Below are positions 1-8,623 of a DNA stretch of 64,000 nt, piece by piece. Origin of the DNA: Vibrio sp. SNU_ST1 (GTDB lineage: Bacteria; Pseudomonadota; Gammaproteobacteria; Enterobacterales; Vibrionaceae); NCBI RefSeq assembly GCF_030563405.1, contig NZ_CP130748.1:434001-498000 (forward strand), in the 5' to 3' direction. The notes under the pieces were generated by a model. That model did no database searches. It was not told where the DNA came from and worked only from the letters and a program-made list of their open reading frames with translations. Position 1 is the stretch's first letter; every line of letters starts with the position of its first letter. The position numbers were made by a program, and so were the translations under genes.

Positions 1-1294
1 GTTGTTTTTCAAGAATCTTTCTAAATTCAGCAAGGTTCTTAACTGGTTGGCGGTTTACCCCGATGATGATGTCATCTTTAAGAAGCTGATAAGCTTCTGC
101 TGGCGAACCTTGAGCGACACTTGATACCTTGACGCCTGTCGCTGAATCGCTGTCGGTTGTGTTGGTGAGCTCTGCACCGGCAAGTCCTTCATGGAGCTTT
201 TCAGCTTGTGTCTTACTATTTGTGGATTCACCAAGCGTGACGTCAAAGGTCTTATTCTTACCGTCACGAACCACGCCTAACTCGATCTGTTTACCTGCAC
301 CTAAGGTGGCTACTTTGGCTCTTAACTCACTAAAAGTATCAATACGCTTACCGTTAATGGAGATAATGACATCGCCCGCTTTCAATCCGGCTTTGTCTGC
401 AGCACTGTCGGGTACAATTTGGCTAACAAAAGCACCTTTGCTGGACTCATAACCAAGCGCTTCAGCCAATTCCGAGGTGACCTCTCCACCTTGGACACCA
501 AGCATGCCACGTTTTACTTCACCGAAATCGAGAATCTGTTCAGTCAGGTTTGTCATCATATTGGATGGAATGGCAAAGCCGATACCGACATTGCCTCCGT
601 TAGGTCCTAGGATGGCCGTGTTGATACCGATCAGTTCACCGTTAAGATTCACTAACGCACCTCCAGAGTTTCCACTGTTAATCGCGGCATCGGTTTGAAT
701 GAAATTTTCGAAGTTCTCTAGATTGAGACCGCTACGTCCTAACGCTGAAACGATACCGGATGTCACGGTTTGACCAAGCCCAAATGGGTTGCCGATAGCG
801 ACACTGAAATCGCCGACTCTCAATTTGTCGGAATCTGCGACTTTTATCTGGGTAAGGTTTTTGGCTGTCTCGAGTTTTAATAGCGCGATATCAGACATCT
901 GGTCGCCGCCGATGAGCTCTGCATCGTACTCTCGACCATCATGCAGTTTTACTTTGATATCGTCTGCGCCATTGATGACATGGTAATTGGTCACGATATG
1001 ACCTTTCTTGGCGTCAATGATCACACCAGAGCCTAGCCCGCGGAATGGACGCTCTCGTGTTTGTTCTGGACCAAAAAAGAATTGAAATTGTTCAGGGATT
1101 TGCTGACGTTGTACCTGTTTGCCTTCTACGGCAATACTAACCACTGCGGGGGTTACTTGTTCAAGCATAGGAGCAAGGCTTGGTAATTGTTCATTACCCA
1201 CACTTAATGGAAGTGCGGCTGTTGCTTGAATGGGGGTGATGATTGAACTTAAGCTTAAAGTCAGTACTGATAAAGCAAGCAAAGGTTTTTTCAT
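1..1294 (-). CDS. degQ: DegQ-type periplasmic serine endoprotease (3' end cut off by window edge)
   Basis: HtrA-family protease that degrades misfolded envelope proteins in the periplasm. The visible protein (about 431 residues) has a signal peptide ending near TATAA, then an S1C trypsin-like domain with His105 (NYHVI), Asp135 (SDIALL) and Ser210 (GNSGGA). A complete first PDZ domain and most of a second follow before the sequence leaves the window. Two ATG codons lie in tandem at 1297 and 1294. GAGGAG sits 6 nt before the second, so I chose 1294. It follows zapG, 126 nt away on the same strand, as in Escherichia coli (yhcB-degQ). DegQ is preferred over DegP from this context. Being open at position 1 is a window effect, not a truncation. 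Confidence 0.93.
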   Translation of the reverse strand, partial: MKKPLLALSVLTLSLSSIITPIQATAALPLSVGNEQLPSLAPMLEQVTPAVVSIAVEGKQVQRQQIPEQFQFFFGPEQTRERPFRGLGSGVIIDAKKGHIVTNYHVINGADDIKVKLHDGREYDAELIGGDQMSDIALLKLETAKNLTQIKVADSDKLRVGDFSVAIGNPFGLGQTVTSGIVSALGRSGLNLENFENFIQTDAAINSGNSGGALVNLNGELIGINTAILGPNGGNVGIGFAIPSNMMTNLTEQILDFGEVKRGMLGVQGGEVTSELAEALGYESSKGAFVSQIVPDSAADKAGLKAGDVIISINGKRIDTFSELRAKVATLGAGKQIELGVVRDGKNKTFDVTLGESTNSKTQAEKLHEGLAGAELTNTTDSDSATGVKVSSVAQGSPAEAYQLLKDDIIIGVNRQPVKNLAEFRKILEKQ

Positions 1295-1420
1295 CATAAA
1301 CTCCTCTCTAGTTAAGGTCTTAACCCTCTTATACGTTTAATAAGTATGAGAAGTTTCAAATGACCTGAGTGAAAGTTATGACTCAAAAACCTTTGTAAAG
1401 TTCACAGAAGTGTTAAATGT

Positions 1421-1876
1421 TTACGATGCTTTTGCTGTAACGACATCGGGAGCATCCATGATTTCTTTCTTCTGCTCGGTAAATAAGCCCGTTGCGCCAT
1501 TCGCGTAATCTTTCGGTTGTTCTTCAAGAGTCGACTCTTTAACTGAAGACTTATCTTGTGGCTTATCCGAATGAGCAGCGGCTGTTTTCACAAATGGGTT
1601 GTCTTGCTCTGGCAGGTTAGGGAGTAGCTCTGAGCTCGTTTTTTCCATGTGTTGGTAAAGCTTTGTATAGTCCTTACCTAAGGTGTCCAACATTTCTGCT
1701 GATTTCGCAAAGTGGTCAGCTAGCTCTTGTCGCTGCTGTTCCAGGGCAAACTTTGCGCTATCTAATTCTTTCTGTACGTTCTTTTGTTTTTTGTATTCAG
1801 GTGTCATGAGACGAGAAATAGCGACCCCTAAAATAACTCCGACTAGTAAACCGGCAACGGCATACATCCAAGGCAT
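1421..1876 (-). CDS. zapG: ZapG/YhcB family (DUF1043) inner-membrane cell-envelope protein
   Basis: Small bitopic membrane protein that links the divisome and envelope synthesis in enterobacteria. The 151 residues start with one transmembrane helix (about 4-22, rich in Val/Leu/Gly). A long charged coiled coil (about 30-85) follows, then a low-complexity acidic/Ser tail. This matches YhcB in size and architecture; E. coli YhcB is about 130 residues. It is divergent from zapE and upstream of degQ, the order known from other gammaproteobacteria. Identity rests on architecture plus synteny. Confidence 0.85.
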   Translation of the reverse strand: MPWMYAVAGLLVGVILGVAISRLMTPEYKKQKNVQKELDSAKFALEQQRQELADHFAKSAEMLDTLGKDYTKLYQHMEKTSSELLPNLPEQDNPFVKTAAAHSDKPQDKSSVKESTLEEQPKDYANGATGLFTEQKKEIMDAPDVVTAKAS

Positions 1877-2095
1877 AACAGCTCCTTATTATTGTTTTTT
1901 AACATGTTTGTTACTGCTTAGTTACACGTGATACGGCTCCATGGTACTATGAGAAAGCCGCAGTATAAAGAGAAATGCGTGTGCGCTAGTTAGCAGTTTG
2001 ATGCTGCATTATTCACCGCATAGCGACATGTCTCATACTGTTTGGGCTCATTTTTATTTGCTGTCTGATATCGCTTTCATTGTGGAAATGTCGTC

Positions 2096-3199
2096 ATGAA
2101 TCCCATTAAAAAATACGAACAAGATATAAAAGAACATGGATTTCAAAGAGATCCAGCACAAGAGCAAGCCGTTAAGTCTTTAGATGAACTCTTTCATCAA
2201 TTCCAAGATTACATGAATACGCCTATTCCTCAACTGACTCGATTTCAGAAATTACTGGGTAAAAAGCCAGAACTGCCAGAGCCACCGAAAGGACTCTATT
2301 TTTGGGGCGGCGTTGGGCGCGGTAAGACGTATTTAATGGATACGTTCTACGATGCCTTACCGACCACAAAAAAAATGCGCGTTCACTTTCACCGCTTTAT
2401 GTATCGAGTCCATGATGAGCTAAAGGCGCTAGGTAATGTGAGCGATCCATTGCCTTTGGTCGCAGACAAATTAAAAGAAGAAGCGGACATTATTTGTTTC
2501 GACGAATTCTTTGTCTCCGACATCACGGATGCGATGATTTTAGGCACCTTGTTCCAAGAGTTATTTGCTCGAAACGTTATCTTGGTCGCCACCTCAAACA
2601 TTCCGCCTGCGGATCTGTATCGCAACGGCTTGCAGCGAGCACGCTTCTTACCGGCTATTAAGCTCATTCAAGACAATTGTCATATTCTTAATGTCGATAG
2701 CGGAATCGATTATCGTCTACGTACCCTAGAGCAAGCTGAGATCTACCATTACCCGCTGGATAGCCAAGCGAATATCAACCTCGAAAAATATTACGCACAA
2801 TTAGTTGGTGAAGATAAAGAGAAACTCAAACAGATTGAGGTCAATCACCGTCAACTGGATGTGGTAGAAGCCAGCGATGGCGTATTGCATGGCACCTTTG
2901 CTCAGCTTTGCCAGTCGGCTCGCAGCCAGAATGACTATATTGAACTGTCTCGGGTTTATCACACGGTTCTGTTGGCTGATGTGTTGCAAATGAGCGCGAC
3001 TTCCGATGACGCCGCTAGGCGCTTTATTGCGTTAGTTGATGAGTTCTATGAGCGCAATGTGAAACTGATTATTTCAGCGGAAGTGGAGCTAGAAAAGCTA
3101 TACACCAATGGTCAACTAGAGTTTGAGTTTAAACGTTGTCAATCGCGTTTAATTGAAATGCAGAGCCATGAGTATTTGGCAAAAGAACACTTAAGTTAG
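2096..3199 (+). CDS. zapE: Cell division ATPase ZapE (AFG1/YhcM family)
   Basis: P-loop ATPase that associates with the Z-ring and modulates FtsZ bundling; the family also includes mitochondrial AFG1/LACE1. The protein is 367 residues, close to the E. coli length. Walker A is GGVGRGKT around residues 71-78 (Lys77), and Walker B is ICFDEFFV near residue 140. An arginine-rich sensor region (LQRARFLPAI) follows. It stands alone on the plus strand, divergent from zapG and ahead of rplM. A 247-nt gap containing the ribosomal promoter separates it from rplM. Confidence 0.93.
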   Translation: MNPIKKYEQDIKEHGFQRDPAQEQAVKSLDELFHQFQDYMNTPIPQLTRFQKLLGKKPELPEPPKGLYFWGGVGRGKTYLMDTFYDALPTTKKMRVHFHRFMYRVHDELKALGNVSDPLPLVADKLKEEADIICFDEFFVSDITDAMILGTLFQELFARNVILVATSNIPPADLYRNGLQRARFLPAIKLIQDNCHILNVDSGIDYRLRTLEQAEIYHYPLDSQANINLEKYYAQLVGEDKEKLKQIEVNHRQLDVVEASDGVLHGTFAQLCQSARSQNDYIELSRVYHTVLLADVLQMSATSDDAARRFIALVDEFYERNVKLIISAEVELEKLYTNGQLEFEFKRCQSRLIEMQSHEYLAKEHLS

Positions 3200-3281
3200 C
3201 TTTGATTATCTCGAATAAGAAAGAGAATTAAAAAAATCGTGATTTTGTTCAAAAAGAGGTGATTTTTTCTTCGCTCTTCTC

Positions 3282-3287
3282 TATAAT
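3282..3287 (+). promoter_or_regulatory. Probable rplM-rpsI promoter (-10 element)
   Basis: A perfect TATAAT stands at 3282-3287, followed by a GC-rich stretch (GCGACC) just where transcription would start. Such a discriminator is typical of stringently controlled ribosomal promoters. The -35 is weak (a TGATTT-like hexamer near 3260), so only the -10 is assigned with conviction. Confidence 0.6.
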
Positions 3288-3293
3288 CCTGCG

Positions 3294-3446
3294 ACCTACC
3301 GTTACTGCGGGCCTCTAGCGATGAGTAAAATCACGTTATGCCAAGAGTTTTCCAACACTCGAAGGGGTGATGAATGGTAACTCTTAGACAGTGGGAATAC
3401 GCGAGTATTCCTTAAGTGTAAATTTTTTAAATAGGTAATTATTAGC
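3294..3446 (+). promoter_or_regulatory. Structured 5' leader of the rplM-rpsI mRNA (probable L13 autoregulatory leader)
   Basis: About 150 nt lie between the promoter and the rplM start. Visible structure: a stem AAGAGTT (3343-3349) with AACTCTT (3379-3385) enclosing a hairpin CACTC/GGGTG (3356-3360, 3365-3369). After it comes a hairpin of GGAATAC, a GCGA tetraloop and GTATTCC at 3394-3411. In E. coli, L13 represses its own operon at the translational level, so this is the expected place for its target. The regulatory role here is inference. Confidence 0.55.
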
Positions 3447-3875
3447 ATGAAAACTTTCGTTGCTAAACCAGAAACTGTAAAACGCGACTGGTATGTTGTA
3501 GACGCTGAAGGCAAAACTCTTGGCCGTCTAGCAAGTGAAATCGCTTCTCGCCTACGCGGCAAGCATAAAGCAGAATACACTCCTCACGTAGACACTGGTG
3601 ATTACATCATCGTTGTTAACGCTGAGAAAGTTGCTGTAACTGGTAACAAAGCTAAGGGTAAGGTTTACTACCGTCACTCTGAGTTCCCAGGTGGTCTTAA
3701 AACTATCACTTTTGAAAAGCTAATTGCTAAGAAACCAGAAATGGTTCTTGAACTAGCAGTTAAAGGTATGCTTCCACGTGGTCCACTAGGCCGCGCGATG
3801 TACCGTAAGCTTAAAGTGTACGCTGGTACTGAGCACAACCATGTTGCTCAACAGCCACAAGTACTAGACATCTAA
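3447..3875 (+). CDS. rplM: 50S ribosomal protein L13
   Basis: Large-subunit protein that binds 23S rRNA early in assembly. The 142 residues match the bacterial L13 length exactly. They contain the family stretches [16 protein letters not shown] at the N-terminus and [13 protein letters not shown] near residues 108-120. Codon use is strongly biased to the preferred set, as in highly expressed genes. It lies 13 nt before rpsI in the conserved L13-S9 operon. Confidence 0.98.
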   Translation: MKTFVAKPETVKRDWYVVDAEGKTLGRLASEIASRLRGKHKAEYTPHVDTGDYIIVVNAEKVAVTGNKAKGKVYYRHSEFPGGLKTITFEKLIAKKPEMVLELAVKGMLPRGPLGRAMYRKLKVYAGTEHNHVAQQPQVLDI

Positions 3876-3888
3876 GGGGATTAAGACA

Positions 3889-4281
3889 ATGGCAGAGAAT
3901 CAATACTACGGCACTGGTCGTCGCAAAAGCTCAGCAGCTCGTGTTTTCATCAAACCAGGCTCTGGTGAGATCGTAATCAACAAGCGCAGCCTTGATGTTT
4001 ACTTCGGTCGTCCAACTTCTCGTATGGTTGTTAAACAACCTCTTGAGCTAGTTGAACTAACTGAGAAACTTGACCTTTACATCACTGTTTCTGGTGGTGG
4101 TATTTCTGGTCAAGCTGGCGCAATCCGCCACGGTATCACTCGCGCTCTTATGGAGTACGATGAAACTCTACGTCCTGCTCTACGTGCAGCTGGTTACGTT
4201 ACTCGTGACGCTCGTTGCGTTGAACGTAAGAAAGTTGGTCTACGTAAAGCACGTCGTAAACCTCAATTCTCTAAGCGTTAA
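3889..4281 (+). CDS. rpsI: 30S ribosomal protein S9
   Basis: Small-subunit protein whose C-terminal tail reaches the P-site tRNA. It is 130 residues long, beginning with the characteristic [13 protein letters not shown] and ending in the basic tail [11 protein letters not shown]. The final Lys-Arg pair contacts tRNA in the known structures. It is cotranscribed with rplM and followed by an intrinsic terminator at 4336-4365. Confidence 0.98.
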   Translation: MAENQYYGTGRRKSSAARVFIKPGSGEIVINKRSLDVYFGRPTSRMVVKQPLELVELTEKLDLYITVSGGGISGQAGAIRHGITRALMEYDETLRPALRAAGYVTRDARCVERKKVGLRKARRKPQFSKR

Positions 4282-4335
4282 TTTTTCTTTACGAAAAAGT
4301 ACACGCTCCCAGTTTTACGACTGGAATTGTGGTTC

Positions 4336-4365
4336 AAAGCTCGGCTATATGCCGGGCTTTTTGTT
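4336..4365 (+). terminator. Intrinsic terminator of rplM-rpsI
   Basis: Stem AAAGCTCGGC (4336-4345), loop TATAT, then GCCGGGCTTT (4351-4360) with one T-G pair, followed by a T-rich tail. It closes the ribosomal operon before the petABC promoter. Confidence 0.9.
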
Positions 4366-4485
4366 TTTATGTCCCCTCTAAACGCTTTCCCTCCCTCGTT
4401 TTATTTCCAAATTCTTATATTTTGAAAGCTTTTGTAACCCAATGTGCGCTTTGCCTCATGATTGTTACAAAAAGGTAGCTTTATC

Positions 4486-4514
4486 TTGTCAAAAAGTAGG
4501 GTTTTATTTATCAT
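4486..4514 (+). promoter_or_regulatory. Candidate petABC promoter
   Basis: TTGTCA (4486-4491), a 17-nt spacer and TATCAT (4509-4514), about 100 nt before petA. It is the best sigma-70 match in the AT-rich 4390-4611 gap. Apart from this and the preceding terminator I see nothing else in that gap. Confidence 0.5.
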
Positions 4515-4611
4515 TTGCCGTCAATAAATAGAACTAAATACATATTTTGTTAGCCATGCTCTTTATTCGGAATTATTTCAATCCATAAGGAGCAAATGGG
4601 AGAATGTTTGG

Positions 4612-5202
4612 ATGAGCAACGCGCCTTTAAATAACGGTCGCAGGCGTTTCTTAACCGCAACAACAGCCGTTGTTGGTGGTTTAGGAGCAGCTGCTGTAGC
4701 CGTGCCTTTTATTAAATCATGGAATCCGAGTGCCAAGGCGAAAGCTGCAGGCGCACCGGTGGAAGTGGAAGTCAGTAAGTTAGAGCCGGGACAAATGGTT
4801 CGTGTCGAGTGGCAAGGTAAGCCTGTATGGGTTGTACGCCGTGCTGAATCGGTACTTGAGAACCTAAAAGCGATCGGTGGTCAACTTCGTGACCCTCAAT
4901 CTGAAGCTGAACAACAACCAGAATACGCGCAGAACGAGTTTCGTTCAATTAAGCCGGAATTCTTCGTTGCTGTTGGTTTCTGTACGCACTTAGGTTGTTC
5001 TCCAACTTACCTGCCAGATTCTTTTGCAGAACAAGTTCAGGGTGTTAAGTCTGGTTTCTTCTGTCCTTGTCATGGTTCAAAGTTTGATATGGCAGGTCGA
5101 GTATTCCAAGGTGTACCAGCGCCATTGAACCTTGTTGTACCAAAGCATATGTATTTGAGTGACACTAAGATCATGATCGGTGTGGACGAGGGAGACGCGT
5201 AA
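4612..5202 (+). CDS. petA: Ubiquinol-cytochrome c reductase, Rieske iron-sulfur subunit
   Basis: Rieske 2Fe-2S subunit of the cytochrome bc1 complex (complex III). It passes electrons from ubiquinol to cytochrome c1 at the periplasmic face. The 196 residues begin with a twin-arginine signal anchor (GRRRFLTATTA, then a hydrophobic helix). Cluster ligands are visible as CTHLGC (Cys124, His126) and CPCHGS (Cys151, His154); Cys129 and Cys153 form the stabilising disulfide. It is the first gene of petABC and its stop overlaps the petB start by one base. AAGGAG lies about 20 nt upstream of this ATG, which is far for a ribosome-binding site, so the start is slightly uncertain. Confidence 0.96.
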   Translation: MSNAPLNNGRRRFLTATTAVVGGLGAAAVAVPFIKSWNPSAKAKAAGAPVEVEVSKLEPGQMVRVEWQGKPVWVVRRAESVLENLKAIGGQLRDPQSEAEQQPEYAQNEFRSIKPEFFVAVGFCTHLGCSPTYLPDSFAEQVQGVKSGFFCPCHGSKFDMAGRVFQGVPAPLNLVVPKHMYLSDTKIMIGVDEGDA

Positions 5203-6467
5203 TGCAAGGATTGCTTGATTGGGTAGAGAAACGTCTACCCGCGATGAATGCTTACAAAAAGCATTTATCTGAATACCCAATGCCTAAGAACTTTAACTTT
5301 TGGTACCTTTTTGGTTCTTTAGCAATGTTAGTACTGGTTAACCAAATCCTTACGGGTATTTGGCTGACAATGAACTATGTACCGTCTGGTGAGGGCGCAT
5401 TTGCTTCTGTTGAATACATCATGCGTGATGTGGAATACGGTTGGCTACTGCGTTACATGCACTCAACAGGTGCATCGGCATTCTTCGTTGTGATCTACCT
5501 GCATATGTTCCGTGGTCTAATCTACGGTTCTTACCAAAAGCCTCGTGAGTTACTTTGGATCTTCGGTATGTTGATCTTCTTAGTGCTTATGGCTGAGGCT
5601 TTCATGGGCTATCTACTACCATGGGGTCAAATGTCTTACTGGGGTGCTCAGGTAATCATTTCTCTGTTTGGTGCGATCCCTGTTATAGGTGATGACCTAA
5701 CGCTTTGGATTCGTGGTGACTACATCATCTCTGGTGCAACGCTGAACCGTTTCTTCGCACTGCACGTTATTGCTCTGCCAATTGTACTTCTGCTGCTTAT
5801 CGTACTTCACGTATTGGCGCTGCATGAAGTGGGTTCGAACAACCCGGACGGTATCGAAACTAAGCTTCCTAAAGGTACTATGGGCGACGACTACAAAACT
5901 CAGTTCCCATTCCATAAGGATTACACTAAGAAATACGACATCATAGACTCTATTCCTTTCCACCCATACGGGACAGTGAAAGATATGGTAGGTGTTGCTG
6001 GTTTCCTATTCTTGTTCTGTTACGTGCTGTTCTTTAACCCAGAGATGGGTGGGTACTTCCTTGAGCCGCCTAACTTTGAAGCTGCAAACCCGCTGAAAAC
6101 ACCTGAGCATATTGCTCCAGTTTGGTACTTCACGCCGTTCTACGCTGTACTTCGTGCTGTTCCAGATAAGCTGTTAGGTGTAGTTGCAATGGGCGCTTCA
6201 ATTGTTGTGCTATTCCTACTGCCATGGTTCGACCGTTGTAAAGTGCGTTCTTACCGTTACCGTAGCAAACTGCATTTGATTAACATCATCCAATTCACAA
6301 TAAGCTTTATTGCGCTTGGTGTCCTTGGTGCGCTTCCAGCCACGCCAACATACACGCTACTAGCTCAAATCTTTAGCTTAGGTTACTTCATGTTCTTCGT
6401 TCTGCTGTGGTTCTACAGTAAAAATGAAGCGACGAAACCATTACCAGAAAGGGTGACATTCAAATGA
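5202..6467 (+). CDS. petB: Cytochrome b subunit of the bc1 complex
   Basis: Integral membrane diheme subunit carrying both quinone sites of complex III. The 421 residues have eight or more hydrophobic helices. Heme-ligand histidines fall in the family context YMHSTGASAFFVVIYLHMFRG and in FFALHVIALP with a second His 14 residues later. The Qo-site PEWY region appears as PVWY here (HIAPVWYFTPFYA). It overlaps petA by one base and petC by four, indicating translational coupling. Confidence 0.96.
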   Translation: MQGLLDWVEKRLPAMNAYKKHLSEYPMPKNFNFWYLFGSLAMLVLVNQILTGIWLTMNYVPSGEGAFASVEYIMRDVEYGWLLRYMHSTGASAFFVVIYLHMFRGLIYGSYQKPRELLWIFGMLIFLVLMAEAFMGYLLPWGQMSYWGAQVIISLFGAIPVIGDDLTLWIRGDYIISGATLNRFFALHVIALPIVLLLLIVLHVLALHEVGSNNPDGIETKLPKGTMGDDYKTQFPFHKDYTKKYDIIDSIPFHPYGTVKDMVGVAGFLFLFCYVLFFNPEMGGYFLEPPNFEAANPLKTPEHIAPVWYFTPFYAVLRAVPDKLLGVVAMGASIVVLFLLPWFDRCKVRSYRYRSKLHLINIIQFTISFIALGVLGALPATPTYTLLAQIFSLGYFMFFVLLWFYSKNEATKPLPERVTFK

Positions 6468-7201
6468 AAAAGTGGATTGTAATTTTATTTGCTATGTTGC
6501 CGTCACTAGCGATGGCAGCGGGTGCAGGCGTACCATTAGATAAAGCAAACAATGATTTAACAGACAAAGCTTCATTGCAAAATGGCGCTAAGATGTTCAT
6601 GAACTACTGTTTCGCTTGTCACTCAACGCAGTACCAACGTTATGAACGTGTTGCGAATGATTTGGAGATTCCTTTAGACCTAATGAAGGAAAACCTGATC
6701 TTCGATCCTGAAGTGAAAATTGGTAGCTTGATGGTTAACGCTATGCCCTCTGAGCAAGCTGCTAGTTGGTTTGGTGCTCCACCACCAGATCTAACATTGG
6801 TTGCTCGTGTTCGTGGCGCAGATTGGCTATACACGTACCTTCGTACTTTCTATGAAGATCCGTCTCGTCCATTTGGTGTGAACAACATGGTTTTCCCAAG
6901 TGTTGGTATGCCGCATGTTCTTGAAGAGCTACAAGGTATCCCAACGCCAATCTACGATACTCACATGGTCGATGGTGAGGAAGTAAAGGTTGTTGTTGGT
7001 ACTGAAACGGATGGTTCTGGCGAATTAAGTGCTGGTGAATATGACGAAGCAGTTCGTGACCTTGTTAACTTTTTGGTTTACTCGGGCGACCCTGTTCAAC
7101 TTGAGCGTCATGCTATGGGTTGGTGGGTAATGGCCTTCTTAGTAATCTTCACTATCATCGTGATTTTGCTGAAGAAAGAGTATTGGCGTGATGTGCACTA
7201 A
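6464..7201 (+). CDS. petC: Cytochrome c1 of the bc1 complex
   Basis: Membrane-anchored c-type cytochrome that receives electrons from the Rieske protein. Of 245 residues the first 18 or so form a signal peptide (ending MAA-GAG). The heme-binding motif CFACH lies at residues 49-53, and one C-terminal transmembrane helix (about 220-238) is followed by a basic tail. It is the last gene of petABC. The sspA promoter appears to begin within or just after its 3' end. Confidence 0.96.
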   Translation: MKKWIVILFAMLPSLAMAAGAGVPLDKANNDLTDKASLQNGAKMFMNYCFACHSTQYQRYERVANDLEIPLDLMKENLIFDPEVKIGSLMVNAMPSEQAASWFGAPPPDLTLVARVRGADWLYTYLRTFYEDPSRPFGVNNMVFPSVGMPHVLEELQGIPTPIYDTHMVDGEEVKVVVGTETDGSGELSAGEYDEAVRDLVNFLVYSGDPVQLERHAMGWWVMAFLVIFTIIVILLKKEYWRDVH

Positions 7202-7213
7202 TTGTGCTATAAT
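7183..7213 (+). promoter_or_regulatory. Candidate promoter with extended -10 at the petC/sspA junction
   Basis: TATAAT at 7208-7213 is preceded by TGC (extended -10 TGn). A TTGGCG hexamer 19 nt upstream lies inside the last codons of petC. Transcription would begin near 7220, upstream of the hairpin at 7245-7278. Confidence 0.5.
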
Positions 7214-7244
7214 ACCGTGCTAATTCCCAAATTATGTTAATGTT

Positions 7245-7278
7245 CAATGGAGGCTTTAGGCCTCCATTGTTTTTATTT
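7245..7278 (+). terminator. Terminator after petABC, possibly also an sspA leader attenuator
   Basis: Ten-base-pair perfect stem CAATGGAGGC (7245-7254) with GCCTCCATTG (7260-7269), loop TTTAG, then T-rich TTTTTATTT. It ends petABC transcripts. If the promoter just upstream drives sspA, the same hairpin lies in the sspA leader. Confidence 0.85.
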
Positions 7279-7298
7279 AAAGTGTACTGGAGGGCTCC

Positions 7299-7934
7299 AT
7301 GGCTGTAGCTGCCAATAAACGTTCTGTAATGACTCTTTTCTCAAGTGCCTCTGATATGTATAGCCATCAGGTGCGCATTGTTCTTGCTGAAAAAGGCGTA
7401 AGTGTTGAAGTTGAGTTGGTTGATGAAAAAAATCTACCAGCAGAGCTTGTTGAACTGAACCCGTACAAATCAGTACCTACTCTTGTTGATCGTGAGCTTG
7501 CTCTATATGACTCTAAGATCATCATGGAATACCTAGATGAGCGTTTCCCTCATCCACCATTGATGCCTGTATACCCGGTTGCTCGTGGTAACAGTCGTCT
7601 AATGATGTACCGAATTGAGCGTAACTGGTATTCAGTTGCAGAGAAGATCGTTAAAGGCAACGCTGAAGAATCTGAAGCAGCTCGCGTTAAACTGCGCAAC
7701 GACCTACTAACTCTTGCTCCTATCTTCGCTGAGTATGAATACTTCATGAGCGAAGAGTTTAGCCTAATTGATTGTTACCTAGCTCCGCTACTATGGCGTT
7801 TACCTGAGCTTGGTATCGAACTGATTGGTCCTGGTTCTAAAGAACTTAAGATTTACATGAACCGCGTATTCGAACGTGATTCATTCCTAGCTTCTCTAAC
7901 GGAAGCTGAGCGTGAGATGCGACTCGTTCGCTAA
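7299..7934 (+). CDS. sspA: Stringent starvation protein A
   Basis: RNA polymerase-associated GST-fold protein that changes transcription during starvation and acid stress and can relieve H-NS repression. The 211 residues contain a thioredoxin-like N-terminal part (SVMTLFSSASDMYSHQVRIVL) and a helical GST C-terminal part (DCYLAPLLWRLP). This is the family length. It follows petABC, as in other Vibrionaceae, and precedes sspB by six bases. Confidence 0.95.
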   Translation: MAVAANKRSVMTLFSSASDMYSHQVRIVLAEKGVSVEVELVDEKNLPAELVELNPYKSVPTLVDRELALYDSKIIMEYLDERFPHPPLMPVYPVARGNSRLMMYRIERNWYSVAEKIVKGNAEESEAARVKLRNDLLTLAPIFAEYEYFMSEEFSLIDCYLAPLLWRLPELGIELIGPGSKELKIYMNRVFERDSFLASLTEAEREMRLVR

Positions 7935-7940
7935 GCGTTT

Positions 7941-8435
7941 ATGGATATTTCAAATATGACTCCACGCCGACCATACATGCTTCGTGCATTTTATGAATGG
8001 CTGGTTGATAACGAACTGACTCCACACTTGGTTGTTGAAGCAACATTGCCGGGTGTAAGAGTTCCAGACGAGTTTGTTCAAGATGGTCAGATCATTCTGA
8101 ACATCGCGCCTCGTGCGGTTGGACAACTTGAACTGGGTAACGAAGCGGTGACGTTTAGTGCTCGCTTTAGTGGTCGTCCACACTCTGTGATCGTTCCGCT
8201 ATACGCAGTACAGGCGATTTATGCTCGTGAGAATGGTGCTGGTACCATGTTTGAACCTGAAGAGGCTTACATGGAAGCGTTTGAAGAAGGAATTGAAGAA
8301 AGTCCTTTTGAAGAACCAGAAAAAGGCCCATCTTTGAGTGTTGCAACAGCTGACGTAGATGCTGAAGAGTCTGACTCAGAACCTGAGCCATCTCGTCCAG
8401 CGAAAGGTCGCCCAAGTCTTCGTGTTATCAAATAG
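7941..8435 (+). CDS. sspB: ClpXP protease specificity-enhancing factor SspB
   Basis: Adaptor that binds ssrA-tagged proteins and delivers them to ClpXP. The 164 residues comprise a substrate-binding domain (about 1-112) and an acidic disordered linker rich in Glu/Asp/Ser/Pro. The conserved C-terminal ClpX-docking peptide GRPSLRVIK ends the protein. It is cotranscribed with sspA; a strong terminator follows. Confidence 0.96.
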   Translation: MDISNMTPRRPYMLRAFYEWLVDNELTPHLVVEATLPGVRVPDEFVQDGQIILNIAPRAVGQLELGNEAVTFSARFSGRPHSVIVPLYAVQAIYARENGAGTMFEPEEAYMEAFEEGIEESPFEEPEKGPSLSVATADVDAEESDSEPEPSRPAKGRPSLRVIK

Positions 8436-8463
8436 CGTTATTTTTTAAATAACTCCAAATACA

Positions 8464-8498
8464 AAAAAAGCAGCGATTTATCGCTGCTTTTTCTTTTT
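8464..8498 (+). terminator. Terminator of sspAB
   Basis: Stem GCAGCGA (8470-8476), loop TTTA, TCGCTGC (8481-8487), flanked by an A-run on the left and a T-run on the right. The A/T flanks mean it could act on both strands. Confidence 0.9.
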
Positions 8499-8543
8499 GT
8501 GCTTACTGACTTTTATTAATCTGATTCATTTCGTTAGGCTTTA

Positions 8544-8592
<49 letters not shown>

Positions 8593-8623
8593 AGCTAAGT
8601 TAGCTAAGTAAATTCAGAGGGTG

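Noticed and set aside
1..1294. degQ as a broken gene because its frame has no stop
   Set aside because: The frame is open to the edge of the window and the protein is intact up to that point, so the lack of a stop is a window boundary effect.
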